From: Sambucus nigra
Taxonomy: Eukaryota > Streptophyta > Magnoliopsida > Dipsacales > Adoxaceae
NCBI GenBank assembly: GCA_949130495.1
Contig: OX422213.1
Location: 534,558,467-534,622,466 of the forward strand
Length of the DNA stretch: 64,000 nucleotides
Reading direction: 5' to 3'
In this document: positions 44,601 through 55,482 of the stretch, one piece after another
How positions within the stretch are numbered: the stretch's first letter is position 1
Layout: every line of letters begins with the position of its first letter
The notes under the pieces: generated by a model
What the model was told of the DNA's origin: nothing
Seen by the model: the letters and a program-made list of their open reading frames with translations, nothing else
Databases searched by the model: none
Position numbers and translations under genes: made by a program

Positions 44601-45088
44601 TATTATTGCATTGATGTGTTTATTGATGAATTTATAGTAGAAATACAAAGTTTTGATTCTTGCCAAGAATTTTCTTATATAGTTTGTTGTATTCCACTTC
44701 TTTTTATCAATGTGAAGGTGGTGACATTTGGTGGATAATTTTTAGTTTTTTAATATTTTAATTTTTATAACGGTTCATAACACTTGCAAAAAGAATTTTT
44801 TTCCCCTTACATATTTCTATTTGCAAGTGTTTTGAACCGTTACAAAAAATTAAAAAAAATTCATTTGTTAGTGATTATAACCGTTATAAATTAAAAATTC
44901 TTGCTGAATTTTGCAAGTGTTTTGAACACTTGCAAATGGTTTTGTAACGGTTGTCTGAAAAGGGTACGTGTTCCCAATAAACACTTGCAAATGACATTTG
45001 CAACGATTTTGAACACTTGTAATTTTTTTGCAATGCGCCAATTTGCAAGTGTTTTAAACACTTGGAAATCGCATGTTTTGGTGTACTG
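44601..45088. repeat. CACTA right subterminal repeats and TIR
   Basis: Dense copies of TTGCAAGTGTTTTGAAC and its complement (44770-45065), several forming inverted pairs; a 25-bp near-perfect palindrome lies at 44911-44935. The element ends at GGTGTACTG (45088). Matches the left subterminal repeats at 24880-24980. Confidence 0.85.
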
Positions 45089-45091
45089 TAG

Positions 45092-45382
45092 CCTCCTCCT
45101 TCTGGTAAGGTCGTTGCTCGTATGTATTGACCAACCGTGAGATCTGAGTGATCTAGGATGCTTGTTGCTTTGCTCAAAGTGTTGCTCTTGTGGGCGATAA
45201 CGTGCATGAGGAGCATCTCAACTCCTTTTGGGGTGTATTGCAGACCTTACTCTTGGTGCTGGCACTCCATCCTGTTGGTTTCCATTAAACGAAAGGGGTG
45301 TTATGTATGGGCGAGACGTGGTTGTTTGTTGGTTCTAACTGGTTTATGAAGAGAAATCTCGTTTTCCACATACAATGCTAAT
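45092..45382 (-). pseudogene. Tat-2 gag leader / N-terminus
   Basis: The minus strand between the Tat-2 5' LTR and the CACTA insertion. It would encode the polar N-terminal part of gag, but no stable frame is present. After removing CACTA and one TAG, it joins the segment ending at 24848. Confidence 0.6.
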
Positions 45383-45754
45383 TGTAGGTGAAATTATCTC
45401 ACAATTAAGTGTCCCAAATATTTTATACCGAACATAACATAACCAATCTCATAACACAAGTAATTACGTGGCTTGGCAATGACCTACATCTTTTATTTTT
45501 CTTATTATTATTTTTTCTCTAATAAAAAGAATTACATGTCCTATTTCCTTGGGGTAAGGTTTACATTTATAGGGGAGGAAAATATGGTGCCATGAAGGGT
45601 TCTCTTGCACATTAATGAAGTCATCACTTTATTATGATCATTTTTCCTCGAGATCCAACAGGTGGAAATATTATTTGTTATTATCTCGAGTTGCGACCCT
45701 CTACCCAATCATTATGGTACCCGAGTTGTTTGGATTGTTCAGATAATTCCCTCA
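45383..45754 (-). repeat. 5' LTR of Tat-2
   Basis: Plus-strand TGTAGGTGAAATTATC ... ATAATTCCCTCA; pairs with 12827-13222. Slightly shorter because of small deletions (for example the GTTGGGCAATAGCC and GGCTGGTATTTATCC regions). Confidence 0.88.
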
Positions 45755-47447
45755 TAATTACATATACTAAATTGATGATGAATCCTATGATTTTTGCCTC
45801 AAAATCTAAATGATATTGTTATATATTGAATTATGTTGATAAATCTAACAAAATCCCCTTATTTAATCCGAGAATGGAATTAAAATTGAGTCTGAAATTG
45901 TTAGATTATGAGCTTAGGGTTCTAAATCTTACAATCTGAAATTAACACTTGATTCCACGTTTTAATTGATTAAAACCTGTAGATATTTAGTGTTGATATA
46001 TTACAACTTATATATGAAGGATGATGGGTTTTAGCTTGTTTAGAATCTTCAAATTTAGGAATTATTGTTGTTAATAGTGATTTTCAAATTTAGAAAAGAT
46101 GACTCTACACGCATCTCGTTAAAATGAGATTGGAGCCTCGTTCGAGAGAGATATAGCTTCTTGTTAAACCTAGTCTGGATGTCGTTAGAATGAATTTAGG
46201 GTTCTCATTCGAGCGATATGGGAAGTCATTTGAATAACCTAACTATTTTGTTAGAGCGGATTGGAATCTCATTAGAACAAGTTTGGGTCAAAATGACACT
46301 TTAATTCTTTAATAATTTAGAATAATTAATATTAAGAATTAAGACACTGCTTTAGTAATCTATGAGTGGGTTAAATTACAGTTCTTTGAAATTATGTGCA
46401 AAGAATACTATACGTGAGTGCTCATGGCAGATGTACTAGGACAAATTTTCTTATGGGGTACATATAAAGCCGACCGCGCTGGTACCCCGGTGATAGCGAT
46501 GGGCTTACCTTGGTCATTCTTATCCTGGGTCTCACTACCCCTATCCAAAGGGGTAATAAACCAAGGTGATCTTCCTATAGTCTAGGGTATGGAGGTATAT
46601 ACAAATTACGGGAATACGTAGTGACATATATCTTTGTTGATGCTTTGAGGTTATAGGTATAGGATGATCTAAACCTAGTAGCATGAGTGATCCCTGAAGG
46701 CAATAGGGATATGACTTTGTATTTTGTGCGGGCTTGTGCATAGTCCCTATACTTGTATATTAGTACCATACTTATTTGGAGATTTGACTATTAGATTGTC
46801 TTTCCTTTATTAATATTATACGAGATTAGACTGTTCAATTATATTCAAGTGAGAGGAATTATAATTAATCATTGGGTTCAATTAGTCTTGGGATTAGCAC
46901 TACATGCTATATTTTAGGTTCTTTGAGTTGGGTAAACTTAGAAACAGCTAAAATACAAGAGGAAGATGCGTTGTTGTTATTATAGCATAAATTCGATTAA
47001 ATTCTTACTCTTTGTATACTTTCTTGGTTTAGTCGTGTTGTTGAAATCTATTTTCATGTCTTAGGCTTCCGTTACAACCACAACTCTGATCTTACTTGCA
47101 TCATATTCAGTTTCAGCTCTTACATAGGATGTAGGTGTCCAACAAGCGTGTTCATTCCTTTTATGTTCTTTATCATTTCTAGCTGAGTCGAATTACTGTG
47201 ATAGTTATTTCTTTTAAAGATAGTTTATAGTTGAGACAATTGTATCTTCCCATGATGGATTTTATTCCCCGTTGGGATTTATGATATAAGAGATTACATT
47301 GGCTTATTCACATTGTCATTATCCGTTCTTTAATATTATGAATTAGTTTATTTCAGTCTTATTTCGAATGGTATTTATTTGTTTCAGACTCCTGTATTAT
47401 TTATTTTTTCACATGATCAATCTAGTTATAGATTTTATGGGGTATCA
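45755..47447 (+). repeat. Chromovirus 5' LTR, right part
   Basis: Continues the LTR after Tat-2. Matches 53240-54158 of the 3' LTR up to 46658 (TTTGAGGTTAT); the rest, 46659-47447, has its partner outside the window. It contains a degenerate palindromic cluster at 46095-46290 and ends just before the primer site. Confidence 0.88.
46095..46290. promoter_or_regulatory. Palindromic-word cluster in the chromovirus LTR
   Basis: Words CTCGTTAAAATGAG, CTCGTTCGAGAGAG, GTCGTTAGAATGA, CTCATTCGAGCGA and CTCATTAGAACAAG, spaced about 25-35 bp. The 3' LTR copy (53605-53785) has CTCGTTAGAACGAG and CTCGTTCGAATGG at the same sites. These are decayed forms of the TCGTTCGAACGA word found in the unrelated copia LTRs. 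Confidence 0.6.
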
Positions 47448-47451
47448 TAGC

Positions 47452-47463
47452 TGGTATCAGAGC
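47452..47463 (+). other. Primer binding site of the chromovirus, initiator Met tRNA
   Basis: TGGTATCAGAGC, perfect, a few bases after the LTR end (TATCATAGC). Confidence 0.93.
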
Positions 47464-47629
47464 ATTCCAAGTTCTAGTGTCCTAGGGTCTTGAGTGTGTC
47501 CATTACTTTTCTGCATTGTGTTCTATGATACTTTAAACCTTTGTTATTTAGATTATTGTATTCTTATTTCTTGCACATTTACTTATATGATTATGAATAT
47601 CATCTTTCAAATGTATCACGTCAGATATC

Positions 47630-48960
47630 AGGTGCGAGTGCCAAGTCAGAGGCACCAGCGTCTCAACAGTAGCAGGAGCATGCACCAGTATTAGTGCTGA
47701 CCAACTTGGCGACCATTATAGTGCAAATGGTAGCCGTTACCATAGCTTCTATGCACCAGAAGCATCCACCACCACTACCACCCGTGGTTATACCGGTACT
47801 TGGCCCTCACATTACATCTACTTGGGAGCGAGCCAAGAGTGCCTTTGGTAAAGGAAACTCACCTGAGTTCGCAGGATTGTGCATGGACATTCAAAGATAA
47901 ATGCTAGTGAGTTTTGGCTCATAGGGGATACATTGCAGTGGTGGGAGTTGGTCATCAACGAGGAGGATAAGTCGTAGTTATCCATTAGTCATTTTTTGAG
48001 CAATTTTTAGGGGAAGTATTTCCCACCATTGCAACAGGTGATTATGAGAGCATAGTTTGACAGGTTGAGGCTGGAGGATCGTACTGTGGTTGAGAACGAG
48101 AGGGATTTTACTCTCCATGCATTCTTTGCCTCAAATATTATCTGTACGAAGGAAAACAAGATAGATAGGTTTATATGAGATTTGACATGGAGGATCAGGC
48201 AGGAGTTGCTCGACAACCCGACCTTCACTATGTATACTTTCATTCTTTACCCCAGATATTATCAGTACGGAGGTGAAGAAGATGGATAGGTCTATCTGAG
48301 GTTTGACATGGAGGATCAGGCATGTGTCACTCGATAACTCGACCTTCACTATATATACTATAATAGTGGACACTGCACTGCTGCACTACTAGGATCATCG
48401 CGACTTCCAAAGAGGGAGGGAGCCGAAGAAAGAAAAAGTGGGCACCGACCAAGGGTTGAAGAATTTTAAGGGTGGTAAGTCATCCCGAAGGACAGAGGGG
48501 TTTACAGCAGCACCAGAGGGGTCAGCCATAGGGGAGCAACCAGAATAAGAGGTTTTGAAGAGATGGGCAGTGCCGACAGGGTGACCTGGGATAGAGACAC
48601 CCGATCCAGCAGCATCAAAGCCAGGGATAAAAAGAATAGAGACATGCCCAGAGACGGCAGAACCCGACCCCAAGGTCAAGGTTAGTAGGGTCGCCAACAA
48701 ATTCGCCCATTTTGAGGGATATACTATTCTTTTGGCGGCAGTGTCACTCTTTTAGGAGGCATGCTAAAGGCTTTTAGGCCAGATCGGGTAAGTTCTAGCA
48801 GGGGCAACCTCAGGGGTAGCAGCAGTTTAAGAAAACCCCATCATAGTTTCATGCATTGGCACCATCGCTACCGAGAGACCAGCCATAAATATGCCCACAA
48901 CTTCATTATGGATGTGGTTCATTGTTTATCAACCGAATTAACCTACCCCACCTCAAAATA
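47630..48960 (+). pseudogene. Chromovirus gag
   Basis: Pieces include VLGPHITSTWERAKSAFGKG and NSPEFAGLCMDIQR (the W-ERxxxxF / F-x-G-x-x-P block of chromovirus capsid, about 47800-47900), FLSNF-like capsid text to 48350, and a basic Gln/Ser/Arg-rich tail. A repeated 90-100-bp stretch occurs at about 48106-48240 and 48242-48360 (TTTGACATGGAGGATCAGGCA in both), a local duplication. Many stops. Confidence 0.75.
48106..48365. repeat. Local tandem duplication in chromovirus gag
   Basis: Two copies, starting near 48106 and 48238, share CTTTGCCTCAAATATTATC/CTTTACCCCAGATATTATC, GTACGRAGG, AAGATRGATAGGT, TGACATGGAGGATCAGGCA and CGACCTTCACTATRTATAC. Unit about 132 bp. It repeats a stretch of capsid coding sequence. 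Confidence 0.8.
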
Positions 48961-49330
48961 TTGAGGGTACATGTTATGTTTATGGTAGTTATACACGAGT
49001 TTTATTTGACATGGGTGCATCACACTCGTTTTCTAGTTACATTTTTGTTTCTATATCGGGGTTATTAGAGAATGCTACCAATTTTTTGATGCACGTGGAC
49101 ACCCCAGTGGGTAGAGGTGTTGCCTTATGTTAGTTTTGTAGGGATGAAGTAGTTTAGATCAGCCGTTTGTATTTTCTGTCGATTTATTAAACTTATGATG
49201 TTATTCTTGGGATGTATTAGTTAGCGTAGTACCAAATACATATCAACTCCAAGGAGAAAACGATCGCATTTGTTATTCTCGAGTAAAAGATGTTCTTATA
49301 GCCATGCCTAGGTTTAAGGGAGGGTCTAGC
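48961..49330 (+). pseudogene. Chromovirus aspartic protease
   Basis: Reads TCYVYGSYTRVLFDMGASHSFS at about 48970-49035. The retropepsin active site D-T/S-G-A-S-H-S is present as DMGASHS, so the Thr is Met. Flap and C-terminal strands are fragmented by stops. Confidence 0.75.
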
Positions 49331-49589
49331 ACACACTTATATTACATAGATACGAGCTCATCTGAGGAGGTTATCGTATCTTTAGAGTGGATACCGATTG
49401 ACCAGATGTGTCTGACAAGATACCGGGGTTACCACCAACATGAGAGATAGACTTCGTTATTGATTTGTGATCGAGCACTGGGACCATTGCAAGGGCATTA
49501 TACCGGATGGCTTCGTTCAAGATGCAATAGCTTCATGAGAAGATTCAGTAGTTATTGATACAGAGGTTCATACGAATGAGCATGTATCC

Positions 49590-50160
49590 ATTAGGAGTTC
49601 TAATATTATTTATGAAGATTAGGGATGGTTCGCTCCAATTGTATGTGGATTATTGGGACTTAAACAAGGTCACGATAGAACAAGTACCCATTGCCACATA
49701 TTAATGATATATTTAATCAGTTGAGGGGTGCATCATTTTTTTCCAAGGTTAATTTGCGCTCAGGGTATCATTAGTTGCGTATTCTAGAGAAGGATATTTC
49801 GAAGACACCGTTTCTGACACGATATAGATCATATGATTTTCGGGTCATGGCGTTTGTGTTGATCAACGCACTAACGATATTTATAGACTTGATGATTAGG
49901 GTGTTTCGCCCATTCTTGGACCCTTTCGTCATAATGTTTATTAACGATATTTTGGTGTATTATTAATCGGAGGAGGAGCATGTGCAACATTTGAGGTTGG
50001 TTTTGCAGAAACTAATAGAATATGAGTTGTATTCTGAGTTCTCTGAATGTGAATTTTGGCTTCGATAGGTACAGTTCTTGGGCCACATTGTATCTAAGGC
50101 TGGGATTTTGGTGGATCTTAGCAAAATATCTGCAATTATGGATTGAAGACAACCCACGAT
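49590..50160 (+). pseudogene. Chromovirus reverse transcriptase
   Basis: Blocks: KIRDGSLQLYVDYWDLNKVT (RxCVDYRxLN block), [11 protein letters not shown] (FSKIDLRSGYHQ with Asp to Asn), [20 protein letters not shown] ([22 protein letters not shown]), and FINDILVYY at about 49938-49963 in place of FIDDILVYS. The catalytic Asp pair is thus reduced, and the protein is dead. The thumb piece [21 protein letters not shown] follows. Confidence 0.88.
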
Positions 50161-50269
50161 GCCTGCAAAGGTGAGCTTTGGTTTGGATGGGTAGTACAAG
50201 AGGTTTATTCAGGGTTCTCAAAGATTTTTAAACCACTTACTCACCTTACCCTGTAAGGGGATACCATTT

Positions 50270-50760
50270 GTTTGGAGCGCAGACTGTCAAAGAGCATTCG
50301 AGGAGCTCAAGGGGAGGCTCACTACCGCACCCATTCTTATTTTACCACGGGGAGTAATGGAGTACATGGTTTATATAGACGCATCACTTCAAGGATTAGG
50401 AGGTGTAATGATGCAGGATAAGAGGCCTATAACTTATGATTCTCACAAGCTCGAGTCTCATGAGGGCAACTACCCCACCCATGATTTGAAGTTGGCAGTG
50501 GTAGTCTTTGCTCTTAGTATATATAGACATTATCTTTTAGGTAAGAGGTTTGCGCTATTTTTCATTCATAAGAGTCTTAAGTATGTGTTCACTCAGAGGG
50601 ATTTGAATATGAGACATAGAGATGGTTAGAGTTCATGAAGGACTACAACTTCTCGATTCAGTACCATTCAGGGAAGGTAAATGTGGTAATAGACGCTTTG
50701 AGCTATATACTGACTGTTACTTTGGAAGATTTGTGCGCAAACCATGGGAATAAGTTACCT
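50270..50760 (+). pseudogene. Chromovirus RNase H
   Basis: Segment 50357-50629 reads YMVYIDASLQGLGGVMMQDK, RPITYDSHKLESHEGNYPTH, DLKLAVVVFALSIYRHYLLG and SLKYVFTQRDLNMRHRDG, the full chromovirus-type RNase H-like domain (YxDASxxGLGxVL ... YxxHDLELAAxVxALKxWRHYLxG). One of the longest intact frames of this element. The following FMKDYNFSIQYHSGKVNVVIDALS block is broken by one stop. Confidence 0.9.
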
Positions 50761-50929
50761 GATTTTTAAGTGAAGAGGTGGAGTGCCTTACGTAATATAG
50801 ATTTTTTGGATGCCTTCTTAGAAGTTATGTTCATAGTGCCTGCTATTATGTCGCGGGTGATATAGGCTCAAACTTCGAACTCATTTTTATTAATAGAATG
50901 TGCAAGATATTTTATTCGAAGGGGTTCCT

Positions 50930-51780
50930 TTTACTTGATCAGAGCAGAAGAGGGATTGAGATTTCACGATCATTTGGTGTTGCCAGAGGGTCCCGAGCTG
51001 CGAAGGACAGTTTGTTCGAGGCTCATGGTTCATGATACACGGTGCATCCTAAAGGTGATAAAATGTACCAATATATGAGGAGATCATATTAGTTGGATGG
51101 AATGAAGAGGGTTAAAGTTGAGTTTTTATCTATGTGTGCCATATATCAACTAGTTTAGGTGGAGCACAGAGACCGACATAAGAGTTGCAGCCGTTAGAGA
51201 TTTCGTGTGGAAGTGGGAGAACATTTTCATGGATTTCATAATGGGGATACCGAGGTCCCATAAGGGCCATGATTCTATTTGGGTCACCTTTGATAGATTG
51301 CCAAAAGTGACTCATTTATTTTCAGTGCAGGCAAATTACACCGCATAGCAGTACACTAGAATTTTTATTGCCGAGATTATGCGTCTTCATGGGGATTGGT
51401 CGATATAAATGAGTCACTTTTGGCAGTACACTAGAATTTTTATTGCCGAGATTATGCGTCTTCATGGGGACTAGTCGATATTATGTTTGACATGGACAAT
51501 ACATTCATTTATCTGTTCTCGAGGGAATTTCAGGATGCAGTGGGAATGAAATTAAACTTGAGCATTGCGTTTCACCCTTAGTCAGGTGGTCAGATTGAGC
51601 GGGTGAACTAGATTCTAAATGATATACTTCGGGCTTGCATGTTGGATCTCAATAGGAGTTGGGATCAAAATTTACCACTCGTGGAGTTTTCTTACAACAA
51701 TAGTCATTGACATACTATTGGTATAACACCTTACGAGGCATTTTATGGATGAACCTCTAGTTCATCAAGCTGTTGGTTAG
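50930..51780 (+). pseudogene. Chromovirus integrase, with rearranged core
   Basis: Zinc-finger remnants precede KWENIFMDFIMGIPRSHKGH and DSIWVTFDRLPKVTHLFSV (first Asp block, WxxIxMDFVxGLPRT). Further on come AFHPLSGGQIERVN (Glu block) and [10 protein letters not shown]. Between the first Asp and Glu blocks a 57-bp duplication with an 18-bp inverted insert (51301-51480) replaces the expected sequence. Confidence 0.85.
51301..51480. repeat. Templated rearrangement: 57-bp direct repeat with 18-bp inverted filler
   Basis: 51349-51405 is repeated at 51424-51480 with three or fewer differences. The 18 bases between (51406-51423) are the exact reverse complement of 51301-51318. Both events lie in integrase. 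Confidence 0.95.
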
Positions 51781-51989
51781 AGTCGGGGGAGCACCAGATG
51801 TTTGGTCTGGACATCATTTCTCGCACCCAGAGAAGGTATCGCTCATCCGGGAGCATATAAAGATTGCAAAGGATCAGTAGAAGAGTAACACTAGAAAGAA
51901 GAAGCATAAGTTGGGGCTTTAGGTGGGTGATTAAGATCTTCTGAATGTCTAATTAGTGAAGAGAGTCACGAGATTTGTATCTAAGGGGA

Positions 51990-52388
51990 AGTTAACTCCC
52001 TAATATGTAAGTCCTTTCATGATACTAAATAGGGTGGACCTGATGTCATATCATTTGGCCTTACCCAATCATCTTCAACTATTAAATGACGCCTTCCATG
52101 TATCTATTTCGAGGAAGTTTACGAGGGATGAGTTAGCTTATCATCACATCGACCTCGACGGGATTGAACTACAGTCAGATGCGAGATACGAGGAGTGACC
52201 ACAACGTATTCTTGATCAGAGAGAGCAGATTCTATGATCGAAGGTCATTCTGCTAGTTAGAATCCAATGAGGACATTATAGCGAGGCTAAGTCTACTTGG
52301 GAAAGAGAGATGCCGACATGCGTGTGAGTTATCCAAAGATCTTCGAGTCAGGTATATAATTTGAATTTCGAGGATGAAATTCCTTATT
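51990..52388 (+). pseudogene. Chromodomain-like C-terminus of integrase
   Basis: Reads YVSPFMILNRVDLMSYHLAL, AFHVSISRKFTRDELAYHHI (FHVSMLRKY), the PQRILDQREQIL and KSTWEREM blocks (P..ILDRQ...LR...I..VKVLW....EEATWE) and NFEDEIPYLKGEE, the standard end of Tekay/Del pol. The chromodomain is thought to guide insertion to heterochromatin. Two or three stops interrupt it. Confidence 0.8.
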
Positions 52389-52401
52389 TAAAGGGGAGGA
52401 A
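52389..52401 (+). other. Chromovirus polypurine tract
   Basis: AAAGGGGAGGAA immediately left of the 3' LTR start. Confidence 0.85.
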
Positions 52402-54158
52402 TATAATAACTCGTATTTTTTGTGCGTTAATTAGTTATGGAATTTATTACATTTGCCTGCTGTGACATGTGATGCCACCATTTATATTTTTATGCATTAT
52501 ATAATTCATATATGAAATCGAACATAATATACGATAATACATTAATTAAATATTTGGAAGTGATTGTGTATTATGGGCATCTATGAAATGGTCATGGACT
52601 AGGTGTCAATGGTTTTCTTATTTGGATTAGTCCCTCAGCGTCAGGTCCCATCGACTGGGAAATAGTTTCTTATAATGTTGTATCACATGTAATTACATAA
52701 TAATTTAATAATCGAATTATCTAACTCGTTCAAACTAATAATTGATTTATTGAGATGATTGATTTATTCGATTTTATCATATTTCGTGTTTGCACTTGGG
52801 ACGTTTGGAATGTACGTTTTTGACTTAGAATAGTGGGTTTTAAGTCTAATGGGTTAGTATATATCTTGGGTAGAGTTTTGGTCTAATTGCAGTGCTGTTT
52901 ATGTTCATTGGGTTGAGGCCCACATGGGCCCTAAGGTTAATTTCATGGAAAGCTACATTACTAGGTCATTAGTCATAACCTAAAACACGTTAGAGGTTTG
53001 GAGATAAACCTTAAGAGGCTAAGAGAAGATACACAATAAGAGAGAATAAGATTTGGAGGATTGAAGACTTGATTCAACCTATTGTCTAAAGCAAGTTTAC
53101 TTAGATTAGGAATTTAATTTGAGTTTGTGGTAGAGTAATGATTACCTATTGGAATCTGAATTAACATGTTTATAAATATGATTTTGATAATCAAAAACCT
53201 TAATTTTGAAATTAGTTTAATTGCAAATTTAAACTTTAATTACATGTTAATGACATGGAGAAAATTAATGATTAACCCTATGATTTTTGCCTTAGATTCT
53301 GAATGATATTGTTATATATTGAATTATGTTAATAAATCTAACAAAATCTCCTTATTTAATTCGAGAATTGAATTATATATGAGTCTGAAATTGTAAGATT
53401 ACGAACTTAGGGTTCTAAAACTTATAACATGAAATTAACACTTGAATCCACATTGTAATTGATTAAAACTTATAGATATAAGTTATTGGTGATTTATTAC
53501 AACTTATATCTAAAGGAGGATGGGTTTTAGGTTGTTTAGAGGCTTCATATTTAGGAATTATTGTTGTTAGTGGTGGTTTTCAGACTTTGGAGAAGATGAC
53601 TCTGCACACATCTCGTTAAACAAGATTGGAGTCTCGTTCGAAATAAATATAGGTTCTCGTTAGAACGAGTCTAGATTTCATTAAAATGACTTTTGGGTTC
53701 TCGTTCGAATGGCATGGAAGTTGTTCAAAAATTATGCTATTTTGTTAGAACGGGTTGGGATCTCGTTAGAATGGATTTAGGGTTAGAATAACACTTTAAT
53801 TCTTTAATAATTTGGGATAATAGATATAAGAATTAAAACACTGCTTTAATAATCTATGGGTGGATTAAATTGCTCTCATTTGAACTTATGTGCAAAGCAT
53901 AGCATGTGTGAGTGCTCATGGGGGAAGTACTAGGAGGTATTTCCTTATGGGGCGCATGCAATGTCGACCAGCTGGTACCCCGTGATAGCGATGGGCTTAC
54001 CTTGGTCATTCTCCCCCCCCCCCAATCGTACTACTGACGTACTCGTATCCAGAGGGGTAACAAACGAGAGTTCTCTTTGTATAGTCTAGGGTACGAAGGT
54101 ATATATGAATGCCGGGAAAGTATAGTGATATATCCCTTTTCTCATGCTTTGAGGTTAT
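52402..54158 (+). repeat. Chromovirus 3' LTR (cut by later insertion)
   Basis: Matches 11979-12826 plus 45755-46658 in order. It stops at TTTGAGGTTAT (54158), where the gag-only LTR chain begins with TGTGACACC. About 790 bp of the LTR (partner of 46659-47447) should resume to the right of the window. It contains an 11-C run at about 54012. Confidence 0.9.
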
Positions 54159-55482
54159 TGTGACACCCCGCTTAAATTAATAACGGGTGGCCAGCCCTAT
54201 ACCAAGATAAAACAGGAATTTCATGTGGATTATTCTCAGCATCACTGTCTTACAGACTAAAAATCCAACTAACCACCCAATAAAAAAAAAGAAAATAAGC
54301 GGATGCCAAAAAAATTCAAACATATAAGAACACAAACCAACATTTATAATAATTACAGAACATGATAATGTAAACAAGAGAAGTAAACAAGAGTACAAAA
54401 AGAATATACCCGAATATGCTGTGGGATCATAGACAATACAACATCTAGAAGATAAAATCATAAAAGAGCTACATATACAAAGTGGATCCTAAATTAGATG
54501 TACAAAAATAGGAAGCGACTACCACAAAATCCTGTAACATCCCGCATCTGCTACAACTCCAAGAACTCTGGAGAGAATAAGCATCAATGGCTCCCTTGCA
54601 GAGGGACACCTAAAGTATATATAAATATAGCAAGATAGAAGATATAAACGAGTCAGAGCCCGAGGTTTGAAAATAATTTTTAGCAAGTGAATTAAAATGC
54701 ATAATAATTATGAATGCATAATATCATAATTATAGTGGTGTCACACTCTCTTAGGTCTCAACCTCACCCCTCATCTATAGCGCGCACCTAACGTATGCGT
54801 ATAAACCTTAACTAAGCTGCTCAACACATTCTAGGGATAAATCCTCTTATATCTATGCCTAAGCCTTAATCGCGTAGCTTACTATCACTAACACAACCAT
54901 CTATTTAGTTCTTCTATTTCCACCTAAGTTTACGCCCAAACTTGTACAATAACATAACTTATTTATACTCTCTCGATTTTAATCTTTAACCTTCACAAGT
55001 CATTAGCATAAGATATCTCATGTCGTCATTAATGCAATAAATATATTCCCAGTAATTTACCTATACCCAAGAACTAAGGACCAAACATCTCCCCATGCCC
55101 AACGTTACGCTAAGTTTCGTGTGTGGGACATCTTGCAAAGCGAAATCCAAATGAGGAACCCCCCAATATACTACCACCTAACATTGTCGATCGTGGGAAT
55201 CAGTTAGGCCCTCGGTCCAAAGTACACACCCAATTACTTCCCGTCTATAGGTATAAGAGTATACTCATCAACTCTCGTGCTACCAAAAACAAAACATCAT
55301 ACACATCTTTATAACTTTCTCTAGTTATAATATTAAGATATCACACACTATCTATAAAGCTTGTATAATATTACATGCACGTATTATACACGATTCATCA
55401 TTCTCAATAAGTACACATACATTCACACATAATATGTATACTAAAAGTCACTAAAATGCTATCATCTTCCAAGGGATCGTTC
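54159..55482 (-). repeat. LTR A (left part only)
   Basis: Colinear with 57174-58497 of LTR B up to AAGGGATCG(C/T)TCAC, then jumps to internal sequence ACTGGGACATAAC, which in the intact copy lies at about 61003. About 1.74 kb of LTR A and 0.76 kb of internal DNA are missing. Confidence 0.9.

Larger units (their letters stand above)
24852..45088. mobile_element. CACTA (CMC/EnSpm) transposon with captured host exons, inserted in Tat-2
   Basis: The left end is CACTACAAAAAATATGC; the right end reads on the minus strand CAGTACACCAAAACATGC, an imperfect terminal inverted repeat beginning CACTA/CAGTA. A 3-bp target duplication TAG is present at 24849-24851 and 45089-45091, the size typical of CACTA. 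Flanking sequence is Tat-2 gag leader on both sides. Subterminal regions carry many copies of TTGCAAGTGTTT in both orientations. No transposase was recognised, so it is non-autonomous. Without the copia insertion it is about 8.2 kb. Confidence 0.88.
12827..45754 (-). mobile_element. Tat/Retand-like retrotransposon Tat-2, inserted in the chromovirus 5' LTR
   Basis: Flanked by direct LTR copies of about 0.4 kb (12827-13222 and 45383-45754). The minus strand reads the 5' LTR at right, then gag, protease, RT, RNase H and integrase leftward, and a plus-strand antisense ORF next to the left LTR. A 5-7 bp target duplication (TAATGAC/TAATTAC, one mismatch) surrounds it. It is interrupted by a solo chromovirus LTR (19367-22183) and the CACTA element (24852-45088). 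Without these it is about 9.9 kb. Confidence 0.9.
11979..54158 (+). mobile_element. Tekay/Del-like chromovirus (Ty3), nested host of Tat-2
   Basis: Two related LTRs start at 11979 (TGTACTACCCCGTATTTT) and 52402 (TATAATAACTCGTATTTT) in direct orientation. They flank, on the plus strand, a Met-tRNA primer site (47452), gag, protease, RT, RNase H, integrase, a chromodomain-like tail and a polypurine tract. The 5' LTR is split by Tat-2 (12827-45754); the 3' LTR is cut at 54158 by the gag-only LTR chain. Removing the insertions leaves about 9.3 kb. All domains are broken. The lineage call rests on the chromodomain remnant and wording of the protein. Confidence 0.88.

Noticed and set aside
54177..54461. 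Hydrophobic minus-strand 94-residue ORF in LTR A as a membrane protein
   Set aside because: It lies in LTR sequence and is not conserved as an open frame in LTR B and LTR C.
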